From positions 372,001 to 436,000 of the forward strand of contig NZ_OY781365.1 of assembly GCF_963676815.1 (NCBI RefSeq): a stretch of 64,000 nucleotides of DNA. The letters run 5' to 3'. The position numbers were made by a program, and so were the translations under genes. The DNA comes from an uncultured Draconibacterium sp. (GTDB lineage Bacteria; Bacteroidota; Bacteroidia; Bacteroidales; Prolixibacteraceae). This document shows, piece by piece, positions 8,563 to 17,632 of this stretch (position 1 is its first letter; each line of letters starts with the position of its first letter). The notes below the pieces were generated by a model. The model saw only the letters and a program-made list of their open reading frames with translations, was not told the origin of the DNA and did not search any database.

Positions 8563-9705
8563 CTAAAAAAGCATCGGAGCATACATCGATAAGTATGTTC
8601 TCCAGTTTGCCCAGGTATGACCGCCTTCGCTTTCGTAGAACTCATACTCCAAACCAACTTTATCGAGCATATCGCGCAGTAGCTTACTGTACTCCTTCAC
8701 GAAATCGTCTTTTCCACAGGCCACCCAGTACTTGTTTACACCACTTTTTTTCAGGTTAATAAATTTACTTTCAGGATAGGCCTCAGGATTATCAATTCCA
8801 CTGCTGTACACACCAACATATCCAAAAACTTCAGGAAATTCAATGGTTGTGGTAACCGTGTGGCCGCCTCCCATCGACAAACCGGCAATGGCTCGATTAT
8901 CTTTATTCGCCTTAACCCGGTAAGTTTTCTCAACAAACGGAACCACATCTTTTACTAAACTCTGTTCAAACATTCCTGTATATTTGCCAATCGTTTCTCT
9001 GGTAATCGTTTCTACACCAGGAGCATTCTTTAAAGACGATGTTTGATAAGCATTTCCATTCGTCATAACAACGATCATCGGTTTGGCTTTTCCGGCAGCA
9101 ATCAGATTATCGAGGATATAATTGGCACGACCTAACGATGTCCATGCTTCCTCGTCACCACCGCCTCCATGCAGCAGGTACAATACCGGATACTTTTCGT
9201 TACTTGTTTCATATCCCGGCGGCGTATAAACATACATTCTGCGGTTCAGATTCAATGTTGGCGATTCGTACCAAACTTGCGCAATTGTTCCGTGAGGCAC
9301 CGGATTTATTTTATAAATATCAGCATCGGCACCGGGCATAATTAGCATGCTGGCATATCGGTACCCGTCGCGAAATGCCTCCGGATTTGTAGGATCGATG
9401 GCTCTTACTCCATCAACAAAAAGATTGTAATGATACATTGTAGTTTGTAATGGCCCAACTTTTACAGACCACACTCCTTCTCCATTTTTCGATAAGTTAA
9501 CCGTTCCACCATACTCCATCCAGCTACCGTTTAAGGTTACCGTTTTTGCATCGGGTGAATACACGCGGAAAACCACCGAATTATCATTCATCACTTCGGG
9601 AGATACTACTTGCGGTCCTTGCCGCAGCGCTATTTCCTGTGCCTGAATGTAAAAACAGGTTATTGAAAAAAACAGGAAATAAAGTACTTTCTTCAACTTG
9701 TTCAT
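8563..9705 (-). CDS. Exported E-set/CE1-like esterase, array copy 1
   Basis: Last gene of the 12-gene array in transcription order. 380 residues: signal peptide (about 1-22, ending QAQ), N-terminal E-set/CBM48-like domain (about 30-135), then an alpha/beta-hydrolase domain of the esterase D/CE1 type. Triad: Ser277 in GLSMGG, Asp334 in GKDDF, His363 in GGHTW; oxyanion loop LLHGGGG. CBM48-CE1 proteins studied in gut Bacteroidota are feruloyl or acetyl esterases on plant xylan, so cleavage of ester groups from a polysaccharide is the likely job. It is closest to the copy at 13879-15078 (both have GSWM and TPxGYETS). It starts 32 bases after the type-B carboxylesterase. Confidence 0.88.
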   Translation of the reverse strand: MNKLKKVLYFLFFSITCFYIQAQEIALRQGPQVVSPEVMNDNSVVFRVYSPDAKTVTLNGSWMEYGGTVNLSKNGEGVWSVKVGPLQTTMYHYNLFVDGVRAIDPTNPEAFRDGYRYASMLIMPGADADIYKINPVPHGTIAQVWYESPTLNLNRRMYVYTPPGYETSNEKYPVLYLLHGGGGDEEAWTSLGRANYILDNLIAAGKAKPMIVVMTNGNAYQTSSLKNAPGVETITRETIGKYTGMFEQSLVKDVVPFVEKTYRVKANKDNRAIAGLSMGGGHTVTTTIEFPEVFGYVGVYSSGIDNPEAYPESKFINLKKSGVNKYWVACGKDDFVKEYSKLLRDMLDKVGLEYEFYESEGGHTWANWRTYLSMYAPMLF

Positions 9706-9737
9706 TATATATTGTTAGTTGAAATTTGGCAAGAGAA

Positions 9738-11417
9738 CTATAAAAGTTCTCTTGCTTCTTTATCTGGATCATTCTTTGCTTCGCAAACGTCGTTCAAAAT
9801 CATTACCTCGCCATTTTCGGCTGAGAATTGTGGCCACTCGGGCAAGGTCTCACAATTCGGATTTCCGGTTTTCATAAATGAAAGCAATGCATCCGACATT
9901 TTTTCTGACAATTTACGTGGACGAGCTCCGCCACCGGTGTGTGTCAGCATCAAATCGGTGTTGTAAAACCAGAAACAAATATCAGAGCAGTGGAATGCTC
10001 TCATTCGGCCGTTAAACATTGGTGGTTCCCAACCAAACCAGGCCACATAAACCGGTGCCGACTGGTTTAATTTGGCTGTTGCAGATGCGACTACACTTTG
10101 TCTGTTACTTGACGCTAAAGTCATTATTTCAATTGGTTTGGCATCAGGGAAAACCTTTGCATAAGCATCGTAAATTGCAGGTGCTTTATCGCCAAATCCC
10201 CCTCTGAAACCTGCGCTTGCCTTCATCATTTCTTTGGCTTCATCAGCCGTAATTTCTTCTATTTCAGGATTCGTACGTGCCATTCCCCACTCATGAAAAG
10301 TAGTGCACAGCAACATCGGAACATCAGATGAAACACCGCCAGCTTCGGAATAGAAAGTGCCTTTTGGAATATTCACACCATCAGCAACCGGGGCAAATCC
10401 CATTCGCATTAATCCGCTTCCACCTTGCTCCTCGCGCATTTTCTGACTGGCTTTATTGGCAATCAGAATATATTCTTTCCATGGAATTTCTTGTAATTTA
10501 TCAATTTCAGATGGTTTCAATCCGGCTTCTGTCAGCACATATTCACCCAATTTTTGCGCGTAAGCCTGATCCATACCTTGCGTTGTAGAGCCACTTAACG
10601 GAACTGCTTTATGAATTAAACCTTTCGCAGCAGGCATGGCAGCCACTGTACAAACTTTGGCACCACCACCCGACTGGCCCATGATGGTTACGTTACCGGG
10701 ATCGCCACCAAAATTGGCAATATTTTCGTTCACCCATTCCAATGCTGCTACCATATCGAGTGCTCCAACATTTCCTGAATCTTTATACTTTTCGCCACCG
10801 ACACCCGACAGATCTGAAAAACCGATCGGCCCCAAACGGTGATTAATGGAAACAAAAACAACGTCTCCTTTGCGACTCAGATTTTCGCCCATGTAACCAT
10901 CCTGTTCAATGCCATTTCCGTTGGTGTAACCTCCGCCATGCAGCCAAACCAAAACCGGACGTTTGTTACCATCAAGAGCCGGTGTCCACACATTCAGTTT
11001 CAAACAATCTTCGCTTACGTCATCGTAATTCCAATGATCGACAAACGAAGAATAGGCGTTGGCATAACGGCCATCCATTAATTGCGGAGCTGTATTTCCC
11101 CACCAAACAGTTGGTTTTATATCGTCCCAGGATTCCGGTTTTTGCGGAGGCATAAAACGGTTCTTGCCACTTGTGTCGGCACCATAAGGAATTCCGCGAA
11201 ACTGTGTAATCCCACGCAGAATAAAACCTTTTACTTTTCCGTAAGCGGTATCGGCAATGGCAATATCGTCGCCAATAAAAAGTATTTGTTCGTCGTCCTC
11301 AGCTGTTGCCGATTCGGCTGGAACTGCACATGAAGTAAGCGGAAGTGTTGTAGCCAATCCAAAGCCTGCAGCTCCGGCTCCCATTGTTTGAAAAAAGTTT
11401 CTTCGATTAGTTTTCAT
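9738..11417 (-). CDS. Tat-exported type-B carboxylesterase
   Basis: 559 residues. The N terminus has twin arginines (Arg5-Arg6 in NRRNFF), a hydrophobic stretch and then LTSC (Cys30), so it may be a Tat-exported lipoprotein. The body is a carboxylesterase family B (PF00135) fold: GQSGGG with Ser249, His476 in AFHCSD, and an acidic residue probably at Glu376. Oxyanion loop LHGGGY. It hydrolyses carboxylic esters; the natural substrate is unknown. It is the only array esterase not of the E-set/CE1 design and the only one with a twin-arginine signal, suggesting that it folds in the cytoplasm first. It is separated from the next upstream esterase by an esterase relic. Confidence 0.88.
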   Translation of the reverse strand: MKTNRRNFFQTMGAGAAGFGLATTLPLTSCAVPAESATAEDDEQILFIGDDIAIADTAYGKVKGFILRGITQFRGIPYGADTSGKNRFMPPQKPESWDDIKPTVWWGNTAPQLMDGRYANAYSSFVDHWNYDDVSEDCLKLNVWTPALDGNKRPVLVWLHGGGYTNGNGIEQDGYMGENLSRKGDVVFVSINHRLGPIGFSDLSGVGGEKYKDSGNVGALDMVAALEWVNENIANFGGDPGNVTIMGQSGGGAKVCTVAAMPAAKGLIHKAVPLSGSTTQGMDQAYAQKLGEYVLTEAGLKPSEIDKLQEIPWKEYILIANKASQKMREEQGGSGLMRMGFAPVADGVNIPKGTFYSEAGGVSSDVPMLLCTTFHEWGMARTNPEIEEITADEAKEMMKASAGFRGGFGDKAPAIYDAYAKVFPDAKPIEIMTLASSNRQSVVASATAKLNQSAPVYVAWFGWEPPMFNGRMRAFHCSDICFWFYNTDLMLTHTGGGARPRKLSEKMSDALLSFMKTGNPNCETLPEWPQFSAENGEVMILNDVCEAKNDPDKEARELL

Positions 11418-11445
11418 AAATATTAGTTTTAAAGTTTAGTAAAGT

Positions 11446-11548
11446 CTATTTAAATAATGGGGGGCAATAAACACGCCCGGTATCCCAGGTTTGACCACCC
11501 AGTTTGTCGTAATAAATGTACTCTATATTTCCGATTTCAGATGATCCC
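11446..11548 (-). pseudogene. Relic of a tenth array esterase (C-terminal 30-odd codons)
   Basis: Directly after the stop of the esterase at 11549, and in a different frame, the minus strand encodes EYIYYDKLGGQTWDTGRVYC then PPLFK and a TAG (11446-11448). This aligns with the conserved end of the array esterases (EYEFYESEGGHTWANWR to LLFK). The catalytic His of GGHTW is Gln and the second Trp is lost. No upstream part remains. It is a clear decayed paralogue end, produced by deletion or by unequal recombination between tandem copies. Confidence 0.75.
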
Positions 11549-12673
11549 CTATTTAAAAAGCAGCTGTGAAAAATTCCGTAGCGAATGTTTCCACACTTTC
11601 CACTCGTGTGTTCCTTCAAAAGTTTCGTAGGTAACTTTCAGCTTGTTTTTGTTGAATGTGTCAACCACTTTTTGAGTGTGCTCAACACGTGGATCCTGTT
11701 CTCCGCACGACAAATAAAATAAATCCAGTTCGTTGTTGAAATCGGCTGATTTTGTAAGTATGCCCGGAGTTCGTTCTTCCGGATCGAAATTCACACCGGG
11801 AATTCCACCAAAAATTCCTGAGCTGAAAGATCCTACCCAATCAAATTTATCCACATTTGCCAAACCGATGTAATACGATTGTCCGCCGCCCATCGAAAGA
11901 CCTGCTATCGCCCGGTATTTCTGGTCGTTATAAACCGAATATTCCTTTTCAATCAGAGGAATTACATCGTTAAACAATTCATCTGCCATAATTTGAATTC
12001 CTTCTTCTCCGTACTCACCACCTTCAACTTGCTTTTCAACGTTTCCGTTGGTCATTACAACAATCATGGATACAATTTTGCCTTCAGCCAGTAAATTATC
12101 CATAATATTGGCAGCATTGCCAACCACGTACCACGCAGTTTCGTTATCTCCGCCACCATGTCGCAGATTTAACACAGGATACTTTTTATTTGGATTGTAA
12201 GCGGGAGGCGTATACACATACAGTTCCCTGTTTACGGACTGCGCAGTAGAAAAATAGTTATGAATGTGAATGGTGCCGTGCGGAACATCCTGCAGTTCAT
12301 AAAAACGCGGTGGATTTCCGGGAACAGTAAGCAAACTCCATGAAGGTGCCTGTCCTATCTGCATTTCAGGATTGGCAGGATCGAGCACTTTTAATCCGTC
12401 AACCGAAAATGCATAAGTATAGCCTTCTGGTTCAACCGGCCCAACGGTAACACTCCAAACGCCTTCGGCATCTTTTTCCATCGGGTAATTTTTCATACTC
12501 AGATTCACCGAAACTTCTTTTGCATCGGGTGCTTTTATCCGAAAAGTTATACTGGAATCATCGTTCACCTCCGGCGATTTAATTCGCGGCCCGAATTGCG
12601 CAAAGACATTTAAAGTGATTAACAGAATGAAGCCAAGACTGCAGAGTCGATGCAAGTATTTTTTTATGTTCAT
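11549..12673 (-). CDS. Exported E-set/CE1-like esterase, array copy 2
   Basis: 374 residues; signal peptide about 1-26 (NVFAQ), E-set domain about 30-125, catalytic domain about 130-374. Triad: Ser260 in GLSMGGG, Asp327 in GEQDPR, His356 in GTHEW. It departs from its siblings around the active site: LRHGGG instead of LLHGGG, and GTHEWKVWKH instead of GGHTWANWR, so it probably prefers another ester or sugar context. A terminator-like hairpin lies just upstream of it (12704-12755). Confidence 0.86.
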   Translation of the reverse strand: MNIKKYLHRLCSLGFILLITLNVFAQFGPRIKSPEVNDDSSITFRIKAPDAKEVSVNLSMKNYPMEKDAEGVWSVTVGPVEPEGYTYAFSVDGLKVLDPANPEMQIGQAPSWSLLTVPGNPPRFYELQDVPHGTIHIHNYFSTAQSVNRELYVYTPPAYNPNKKYPVLNLRHGGGDNETAWYVVGNAANIMDNLLAEGKIVSMIVVMTNGNVEKQVEGGEYGEEGIQIMADELFNDVIPLIEKEYSVYNDQKYRAIAGLSMGGGQSYYIGLANVDKFDWVGSFSSGIFGGIPGVNFDPEERTPGILTKSADFNNELDLFYLSCGEQDPRVEHTQKVVDTFNKNKLKVTYETFEGTHEWKVWKHSLRNFSQLLFK

Positions 12674-12703
12674 TTTATTGGTTTTTAAGTATTGTTAGTT
12701 CCT

Positions 12704-12755
12704 GTAAAACAAAAAAAGCACACCACGAATGATGTACTTTTCTGCCTTGTTTTAC
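12704..12755 (-). terminator. Intra-array hairpin with T-run
   Basis: On the minus strand, arms 12747-12755 and 12704-12712 (GTAAAACAA and its complement) enclose a second stem (AAAAGTAC with GTGCTTTT), followed by a T-rich stretch. The outer arm overlaps the stop codon of the upstream esterase (12752). It could terminate or attenuate transcription between array copies 3 and 2. Confidence 0.5.
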
Positions 12756-13858
12756 TTAAATAATACCGGAGCAAAGCTATGAAGATCGTTCCGCCAAACC
12801 AGCCAACTGTGGCCGCCGGGCATTTCACTGAATTCGTAATCAATCCCGTTTTTATCGAATACTTTAAGCATCGCTTTCCCGTTTTCGTAAGCAATATCTT
12901 CAGGACCTCCCTGTGTGAATTTCAGGAATTTCACTGTTTTCTCTAAAGTCGGAGCAATTTCTGCCAGACGTTTGTCTCCGGCCTCGTACATTTCCTTGTT
13001 ATTGGCGAACCACCCTGAGCTCATTACATTGATGTAAGCAAACAAATCAGGATGTGCCATAAACGACTCCAGCACTTCCAAACCTCCCATTGAAAGACCG
13101 GCCAGCGCACGATGATCAGCATCGGTGTACACATTATAATTCGATTCGATGTAAGGAATAATATCGTTTACAAAATCTTTTACGAATAGGTTTACATCAA
13201 TTCCACCGTCGGGCATTACAACAATCATTTCCTTGCATTTTCCTTCGGCCAGCAGGTTGTCCATAATAATTCCTGCACGTCCGACTCCGGGCCATGCCAG
13301 CTCGCTGTCGCCACCACCGTGAATCAGATAAAAAACTGGTAATTTATTGTTTTTGGCGTTGTAACCCGGAGGCGTCCAAACCTGCATATTACGCATTGTT
13401 CCGGAAGTTTCCGAATAATACTGAACAGCAGAAACAGCACCGTGAGGTACATCTTTTCGAACAGCAAAAAATTCCTCTTCTCCATTTGGAAGCACATCTA
13501 CCAACGCCGATGTTTTGTAGGCGTCCGGAGCTTTTGGATCGTAAACTTTCACTCCGTCAACTAAAAAATTATAACGATAGGTTCCGGCTTTTACATTCGG
13601 AACGGTGATGGTCCAAACACCATTCTCGGCTTTTTCACTTTTCAGATCGGTTCCCCACGGAACGATATCGCCACCCAGAGTAACTTTTTCAGCTTCGGGA
13701 GCATAAATTTGAAATTGAACATCGCCGTTTTCCAGAACCTGTGTCGATTTCAGATTATCGTTAGGTGTTGGTGTACGGTTAAACATTTGAGCCTGTGCGG
13801 CTGAAGTAAAAAACACGGCTAAAAAACCAGCCAGTACTATTGATTTTAAATTTTTCAT
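12752..13858 (-). CDS. Exported E-set/CE1-like esterase, array copy 3
   Basis: 368 residues, the shortest full copy; signal peptide about 1-23 (AQAQ). The E-set domain (about 35-135) has LGGDIVPWG in place of the usual GSWM. Catalytic residues: Ser256 in GLSMGG, His350 in GGHSW. The acidic member is less clear: the usual GxxD loop reads GGPEDIAYENG, so Asp321 or Glu320 would serve. The segment between MPDGG and VNLFVKD lacks the 25-45-residue lid insertion found in the other copies, implying a more open active site. It is 20 bases downstream of copy 4. Confidence 0.86.
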   Translation of the reverse strand: MKNLKSIVLAGFLAVFFTSAAQAQMFNRTPTPNDNLKSTQVLENGDVQFQIYAPEAEKVTLGGDIVPWGTDLKSEKAENGVWTITVPNVKAGTYRYNFLVDGVKVYDPKAPDAYKTSALVDVLPNGEEEFFAVRKDVPHGAVSAVQYYSETSGTMRNMQVWTPPGYNAKNNKLPVFYLIHGGGDSELAWPGVGRAGIIMDNLLAEGKCKEMIVVMPDGGIDVNLFVKDFVNDIIPYIESNYNVYTDADHRALAGLSMGGLEVLESFMAHPDLFAYINVMSSGWFANNKEMYEAGDKRLAEIAPTLEKTVKFLKFTQGGPEDIAYENGKAMLKVFDKNGIDYEFSEMPGGHSWLVWRNDLHSFAPVLFK

Positions 13859-13878
13859 TTTTATTCGGGTATTTTGGT

Positions 13879-15078
13879 TTATTTAAAAAGACGCGGAGCA
13901 TAGTCCGACAAATAAGTTCTCCAGTTGGCCCAGGTATGACCGCCACCGGTTTCGTTGTAGATATAATCAAAATTGTGCTCATCGAGCTTTTTTTGCAATG
14001 TTTGAACTCCTTCGTAACAGAAATCTTCTGTTCCGCAACCGGTATAAAACAGTTTGTTATCCATGGTTTCCAGGTACTTGTCGTAGCCCGGAATCAGAAT
14101 TTCATTGGAAACAATTTCAAACTGATCGTTAAAATGAATTCCCAGACTAAAACATCCGATGTATTGAAAAAAACCGGGATTAGTCATGGTTGTAATTTGT
14201 GTTTGCATCGATCCCATCGACAAACCGGCAATTGCACGGTTTTCGCTGTTGGCTTTTACCCTGAAATTCTTTTCAATGTATGGAATTACATCCTTCACCA
14301 AACTATTTGGGAATTTTGTAACACGGTCAATGGTTTGTTCACGCGTTTCGTTACCAAGAGCCGGACCATGATCGGTAACGTTGGTATTTGTTGGCCATTC
14401 GGTTACCGAGGCGGTTTGAAGTTCGTTGCCATTTGTCATTACAACCAGCATTGGCTTGGCTTTTCCTGCTGCAATCAGGTTATCGAGTATGTTGTTGGCA
14501 CGACCAAGTGACGACCAGGCTTCCTCATCGCCACCTCCACCGTGAAGCAAGTACAGAACAGGATACTTTTCTTTACTGGTCTCGTATCCGGCAGGCGTGT
14601 ACACCAACATTCGGCGGTATAAACCCAGTGTTGGCGAATCGTACCAAACTTTATGAATGGTACCGTGCGGCACATCCTGAACTTCAAAAACATCCGATTC
14701 TTTTCCGGGAACAATCAACGTACTTGCGTATCGGGTTCCGTCGCGCAAAGCTTTCGGATTTCTGGGGTCGATAATACTCACACCATCAAGCATAAAATTG
14801 TAATGATACATTGACGGTTCCAGGGCTTTTGTTGTAGCCGACCAAACACCGTCGTTACCTTTTGTCATCTCCAGGTTTTCGCCCATTCCCATCCAGCTTC
14901 CGCTAACAGCAACCGATTGGGTATTTTCAGCATAAAGACGGAAAGTAACCGTGTTATCACTTTCAATTTCAGGAGAAACGACCTGCATTCCTCTGCGTTG
15001 TGGTATTTCCTGTGCTTGTGCACTCCACATAATTGAAGTGATTAAAAAGATGAAACATAAATTTTTAAAGTATTGCAT
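13879..15078 (-). CDS. Exported E-set/CE1-like esterase, array copy 4
   Basis: 399 residues; signal peptide about 1-22 (AQAQ), E-set domain about 32-135 with GSWMGMG, catalytic domain with LLHGGGG. Triad: Ser287 in GLSMGS (the second Gly of GxSxGG is Ser), Asp352 in GTEDF, His381 in GGHTW. A lid insertion of about 35 residues (about 217-255, rich in Thr and Asn) lies after VMTNGN. It is the closest sibling of array copy 1 and lies 20 bases from its neighbours on both sides, so co-transcription is very likely. Confidence 0.88.
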   Translation of the reverse strand: MQYFKNLCFIFLITSIMWSAQAQEIPQRRGMQVVSPEIESDNTVTFRLYAENTQSVAVSGSWMGMGENLEMTKGNDGVWSATTKALEPSMYHYNFMLDGVSIIDPRNPKALRDGTRYASTLIVPGKESDVFEVQDVPHGTIHKVWYDSPTLGLYRRMLVYTPAGYETSKEKYPVLYLLHGGGGDEEAWSSLGRANNILDNLIAAGKAKPMLVVMTNGNELQTASVTEWPTNTNVTDHGPALGNETREQTIDRVTKFPNSLVKDVIPYIEKNFRVKANSENRAIAGLSMGSMQTQITTMTNPGFFQYIGCFSLGIHFNDQFEIVSNEILIPGYDKYLETMDNKLFYTGCGTEDFCYEGVQTLQKKLDEHNFDYIYNETGGGHTWANWRTYLSDYAPRLFK

Positions 15079-15098
15079 GTCTTCTTATTTATAATTTT

Positions 15099-16298
15099 TC
15101 ACTTAAATATTTTCGATGTAAAATCTACCAGATTCATTCTCCAGTAGCCCCAAACGTGTGCATATCCTTCGGTCTCAATATCTTCAAACTGAATATCATT
15201 TTCACGAAACCAATTTCGAACTTTATGCTGCGGATCGAGCAGCGGATCTTTAGTGCCAATGGTCAGATAGAGAAGTTTTATTTTTGAATTTATTGAGGCA
15301 TCAAGATTTGGAAATACTTTCGTTTTAAGTGCACTCACATCAATGTCGTTAACATCGGGAGCAGGACGCACATTTGGCCAAACCACAAAGGCTCCGCTAA
15401 ACGAGCCCACCCAGGCAAACTGGTCGGGATATGTTAGTGCCGTGTAAGTTGCCTGTCCGCCACCCATTGAAAAACCTGCAATGGCCCGTTTTTCGCTGTT
15501 GGCAAGCGTTCTGAAATTATCATCTACAAACGGGACAATATCTTTTACCACACTTTCTTCAAACTTACCGGCATATTTATAAATGCCTTCCATAATATTT
15601 ACATCCGGCGGCGTAACATCATTTGGCGAAGCATGCTGAAAATAATTTCCGTTTGTCATCACCAAAATCATCGGTTCAGCTTTTCCCTGCGCAATCAGGT
15701 TGTCTAGTATATTTACTGCCCTGCCTATTGAAATCCAGCCTTCTTCGTCGCTAAAAACACCGTGAAGAAGGTATAAAACAGGATATCTTTTTGTCGATTT
15801 CTCGTAACCCGGAGGCGTATAAACATACATCCGGCGGTAATTCATTTCGAGAACCGGAGAATCGTACCAAACAGATGAAACGGTGCCGTGCGGAACGTCA
15901 TTCATTTTATACAAATCAGCTAATTCTCCGGGCAAAATAAAATAGCTGAAATAGTTGCTGTTGTCGCGAAGCTGTTTGATGTTATTCGGATCCAGCGTTT
16001 TCACTCCGTCGACCATGAATGAATAACGATACAAATCCTCTTTTAATGGCTCCGTGGTTGTATATGTCCACACTCCATCACTTTGTTTGGTCATCTCTTC
16101 ACCGGCAAATGAGTTGGCCATCCAGCCGCCAAGTAATTTTACATTGGTTGCTTGTGGAGCCAGAAGATTTATCGTAACCCGGTTATCCGGTAAAATTTCG
16201 GGAGAAGTTACCGATCGGCGGTTTGGTTGTGCATTTACTGCAAAAACTACACAGAGAAAAAACAGTTGCAGCGTAATAGTTTTAAGAAAAGCTTTCAT
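15099..16298 (-). CDS. Exported E-set/CE1-like esterase, array copy 5
   Basis: 399 residues; signal peptide about 1-23 (VNAQ), E-set domain about 32-130 with GGWM, catalytic domain. Triad: Ser277 in GFSMGG, Asp351 in GTKDP, His381 in GYAHVW. The oxyanion loop reads LLHGVFSDEE rather than LLHGGGGDEE, and the region after the Ser is bulkier (FSGAFVVWPNV), so the acyl pocket should differ from its siblings. It sits 20 bases upstream of copy 4 and 26 bases downstream of copy 6. Confidence 0.87.
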   Translation of the reverse strand: MKAFLKTITLQLFFLCVVFAVNAQPNRRSVTSPEILPDNRVTINLLAPQATNVKLLGGWMANSFAGEEMTKQSDGVWTYTTTEPLKEDLYRYSFMVDGVKTLDPNNIKQLRDNSNYFSYFILPGELADLYKMNDVPHGTVSSVWYDSPVLEMNYRRMYVYTPPGYEKSTKRYPVLYLLHGVFSDEEGWISIGRAVNILDNLIAQGKAEPMILVMTNGNYFQHASPNDVTPPDVNIMEGIYKYAGKFEESVVKDIVPFVDDNFRTLANSEKRAIAGFSMGGGQATYTALTYPDQFAWVGSFSGAFVVWPNVRPAPDVNDIDVSALKTKVFPNLDASINSKIKLLYLTIGTKDPLLDPQHKVRNWFRENDIQFEDIETEGYAHVWGYWRMNLVDFTSKIFK

Positions 16299-16324
16299 AA
16301 AGTGTGAATCTGTTGTGCTAATTT

Positions 16325-17494
16325 TTAATTCGTTTTAAAGAGTTTTGGAAGAAACTTGTAATACAACAAATGTTTCCAGGTGATAAAATCGTGTGCACCG
16401 TCACTACCGATGTAATATTCGTGCTCTATGTTTTTATCTTCAAATGTTTGGTGCATCAGGGTTTGACGCGATTCCGGCGTAGTTTCATTGGTTCCGGCAC
16501 CAATAAACAGGTAATCGATTTTATCGTTGATTTTCGGATCATCAAGTACTCCGGGTTTTATCAGATCCAAAGACTCGGCAGCACTTAAAATTCCGATGGA
16601 ACCAAAAACATCCAGGTTATTTAAACCGATGATTTGCGCATGGCGTCCGCCCATCGATAATCCGGAAATGGCCCTGTTATGTTTATCAGCTTTTACGCTG
16701 TAACTGGCTTCAACCAGCGGAATTACTTCCTGCAACATTTCGTCGTTAAATCTTGGGAAACTTATTTCGGTGTGTTTCGGGTCCATACGATGTACCACCT
16801 GGTTATTTGGCATGGCAATGATCATTGGAACTGCTGTTCCGTCTGCAATCATATTGTCCATGATAAAATTAACGCGGCCGGTTAACATCCATGTTGAAGC
16901 CTCTTCGCCCGAGCCGCCAAACAAATAAAGCACCGGGTATTTTTTCGATTTGTCGTAACCCGGAGGCGTGTAAACATACATTTCGCGCTGTCCATTTGTA
17001 ACATCCGATTGATAAATATGTCTTGTTATAGCTCCGTGCGGAACATCTTTGGCATCGTACCAGGTCGGCCCATCGCCATGAACAACCACAACACTATAGC
17101 CCGGCTGATTGGCGAAACCAACGTAAGTATTGGCCGGATCAACAATGCGAACACCGTCAACAACATAGTTGTATTTATAAATTTCGGGCGTTACCGGACC
17201 AATAGTAACACTCCACAAACCGTCGTTTCCTTTGGTCAATTTAATGGGGTCTTGACTTTTCAAACCGCGCATTACCGTTCCTGATACTGTTACTTCTTTT
17301 GCTTCAGGAGCTTTCAAGCGGAAAGTTACCATGTGGTCATCGGAAACTTCCGGAGAGATTGTATTGGCCATAAACGGTGTCAGGCTTCCACCAGCTCGTT
17401 GTGGAGCCCAATCCAAATTTATATGCGCCTGCTGGGCATTCAATTGAAGAATTCCGAGGAGGAAAAAGAATAAGATTAGATGTTTATTAAGCAT
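16325..17494 (-). CDS. Divergent E-set/CE1-like esterase, array copy 6, altered active site
   Basis: 389 residues from ATG 17494, which gives a good signal peptide (about 1-21, LNAQ); an upstream in-frame start (17584) would add 30 residues before the signal and is rejected. Ser280 (GLSMGG) and His368 (GAHDF) are present, but the acidic residue is Glu337 in GTNET where all other copies have Asp, and the oxyanion motif is LFGGSGEE instead of LLHGGGGDEE. It may have altered activity or be only a binding protein. The C terminus ends in FKTN. A 138-base gap upstream could hold a separate promoter. Confidence 0.84.
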   Translation of the reverse strand: MLNKHLILFFFLLGILQLNAQQAHINLDWAPQRAGGSLTPFMANTISPEVSDDHMVTFRLKAPEAKEVTVSGTVMRGLKSQDPIKLTKGNDGLWSVTIGPVTPEIYKYNYVVDGVRIVDPANTYVGFANQPGYSVVVVHGDGPTWYDAKDVPHGAITRHIYQSDVTNGQREMYVYTPPGYDKSKKYPVLYLFGGSGEEASTWMLTGRVNFIMDNMIADGTAVPMIIAMPNNQVVHRMDPKHTEISFPRFNDEMLQEVIPLVEASYSVKADKHNRAISGLSMGGRHAQIIGLNNLDVFGSIGILSAAESLDLIKPGVLDDPKINDKIDYLFIGAGTNETTPESRQTLMHQTFEDKNIEHEYYIGSDGAHDFITWKHLLYYKFLPKLFKTN

Positions 17495-17632
17495 AGTGGT
17501 TGTTTTTATTTCAGGTTTTGAGTTAATCAATTGATAGGTAAAACGACCACGCCCCTGCTTTCCAAAATTGTGAAAAGCCGGCACGTGGTTAGTTTTCGTA
17601 TAAATTAAATTGAGAAGTCTTTCAATAGATTC

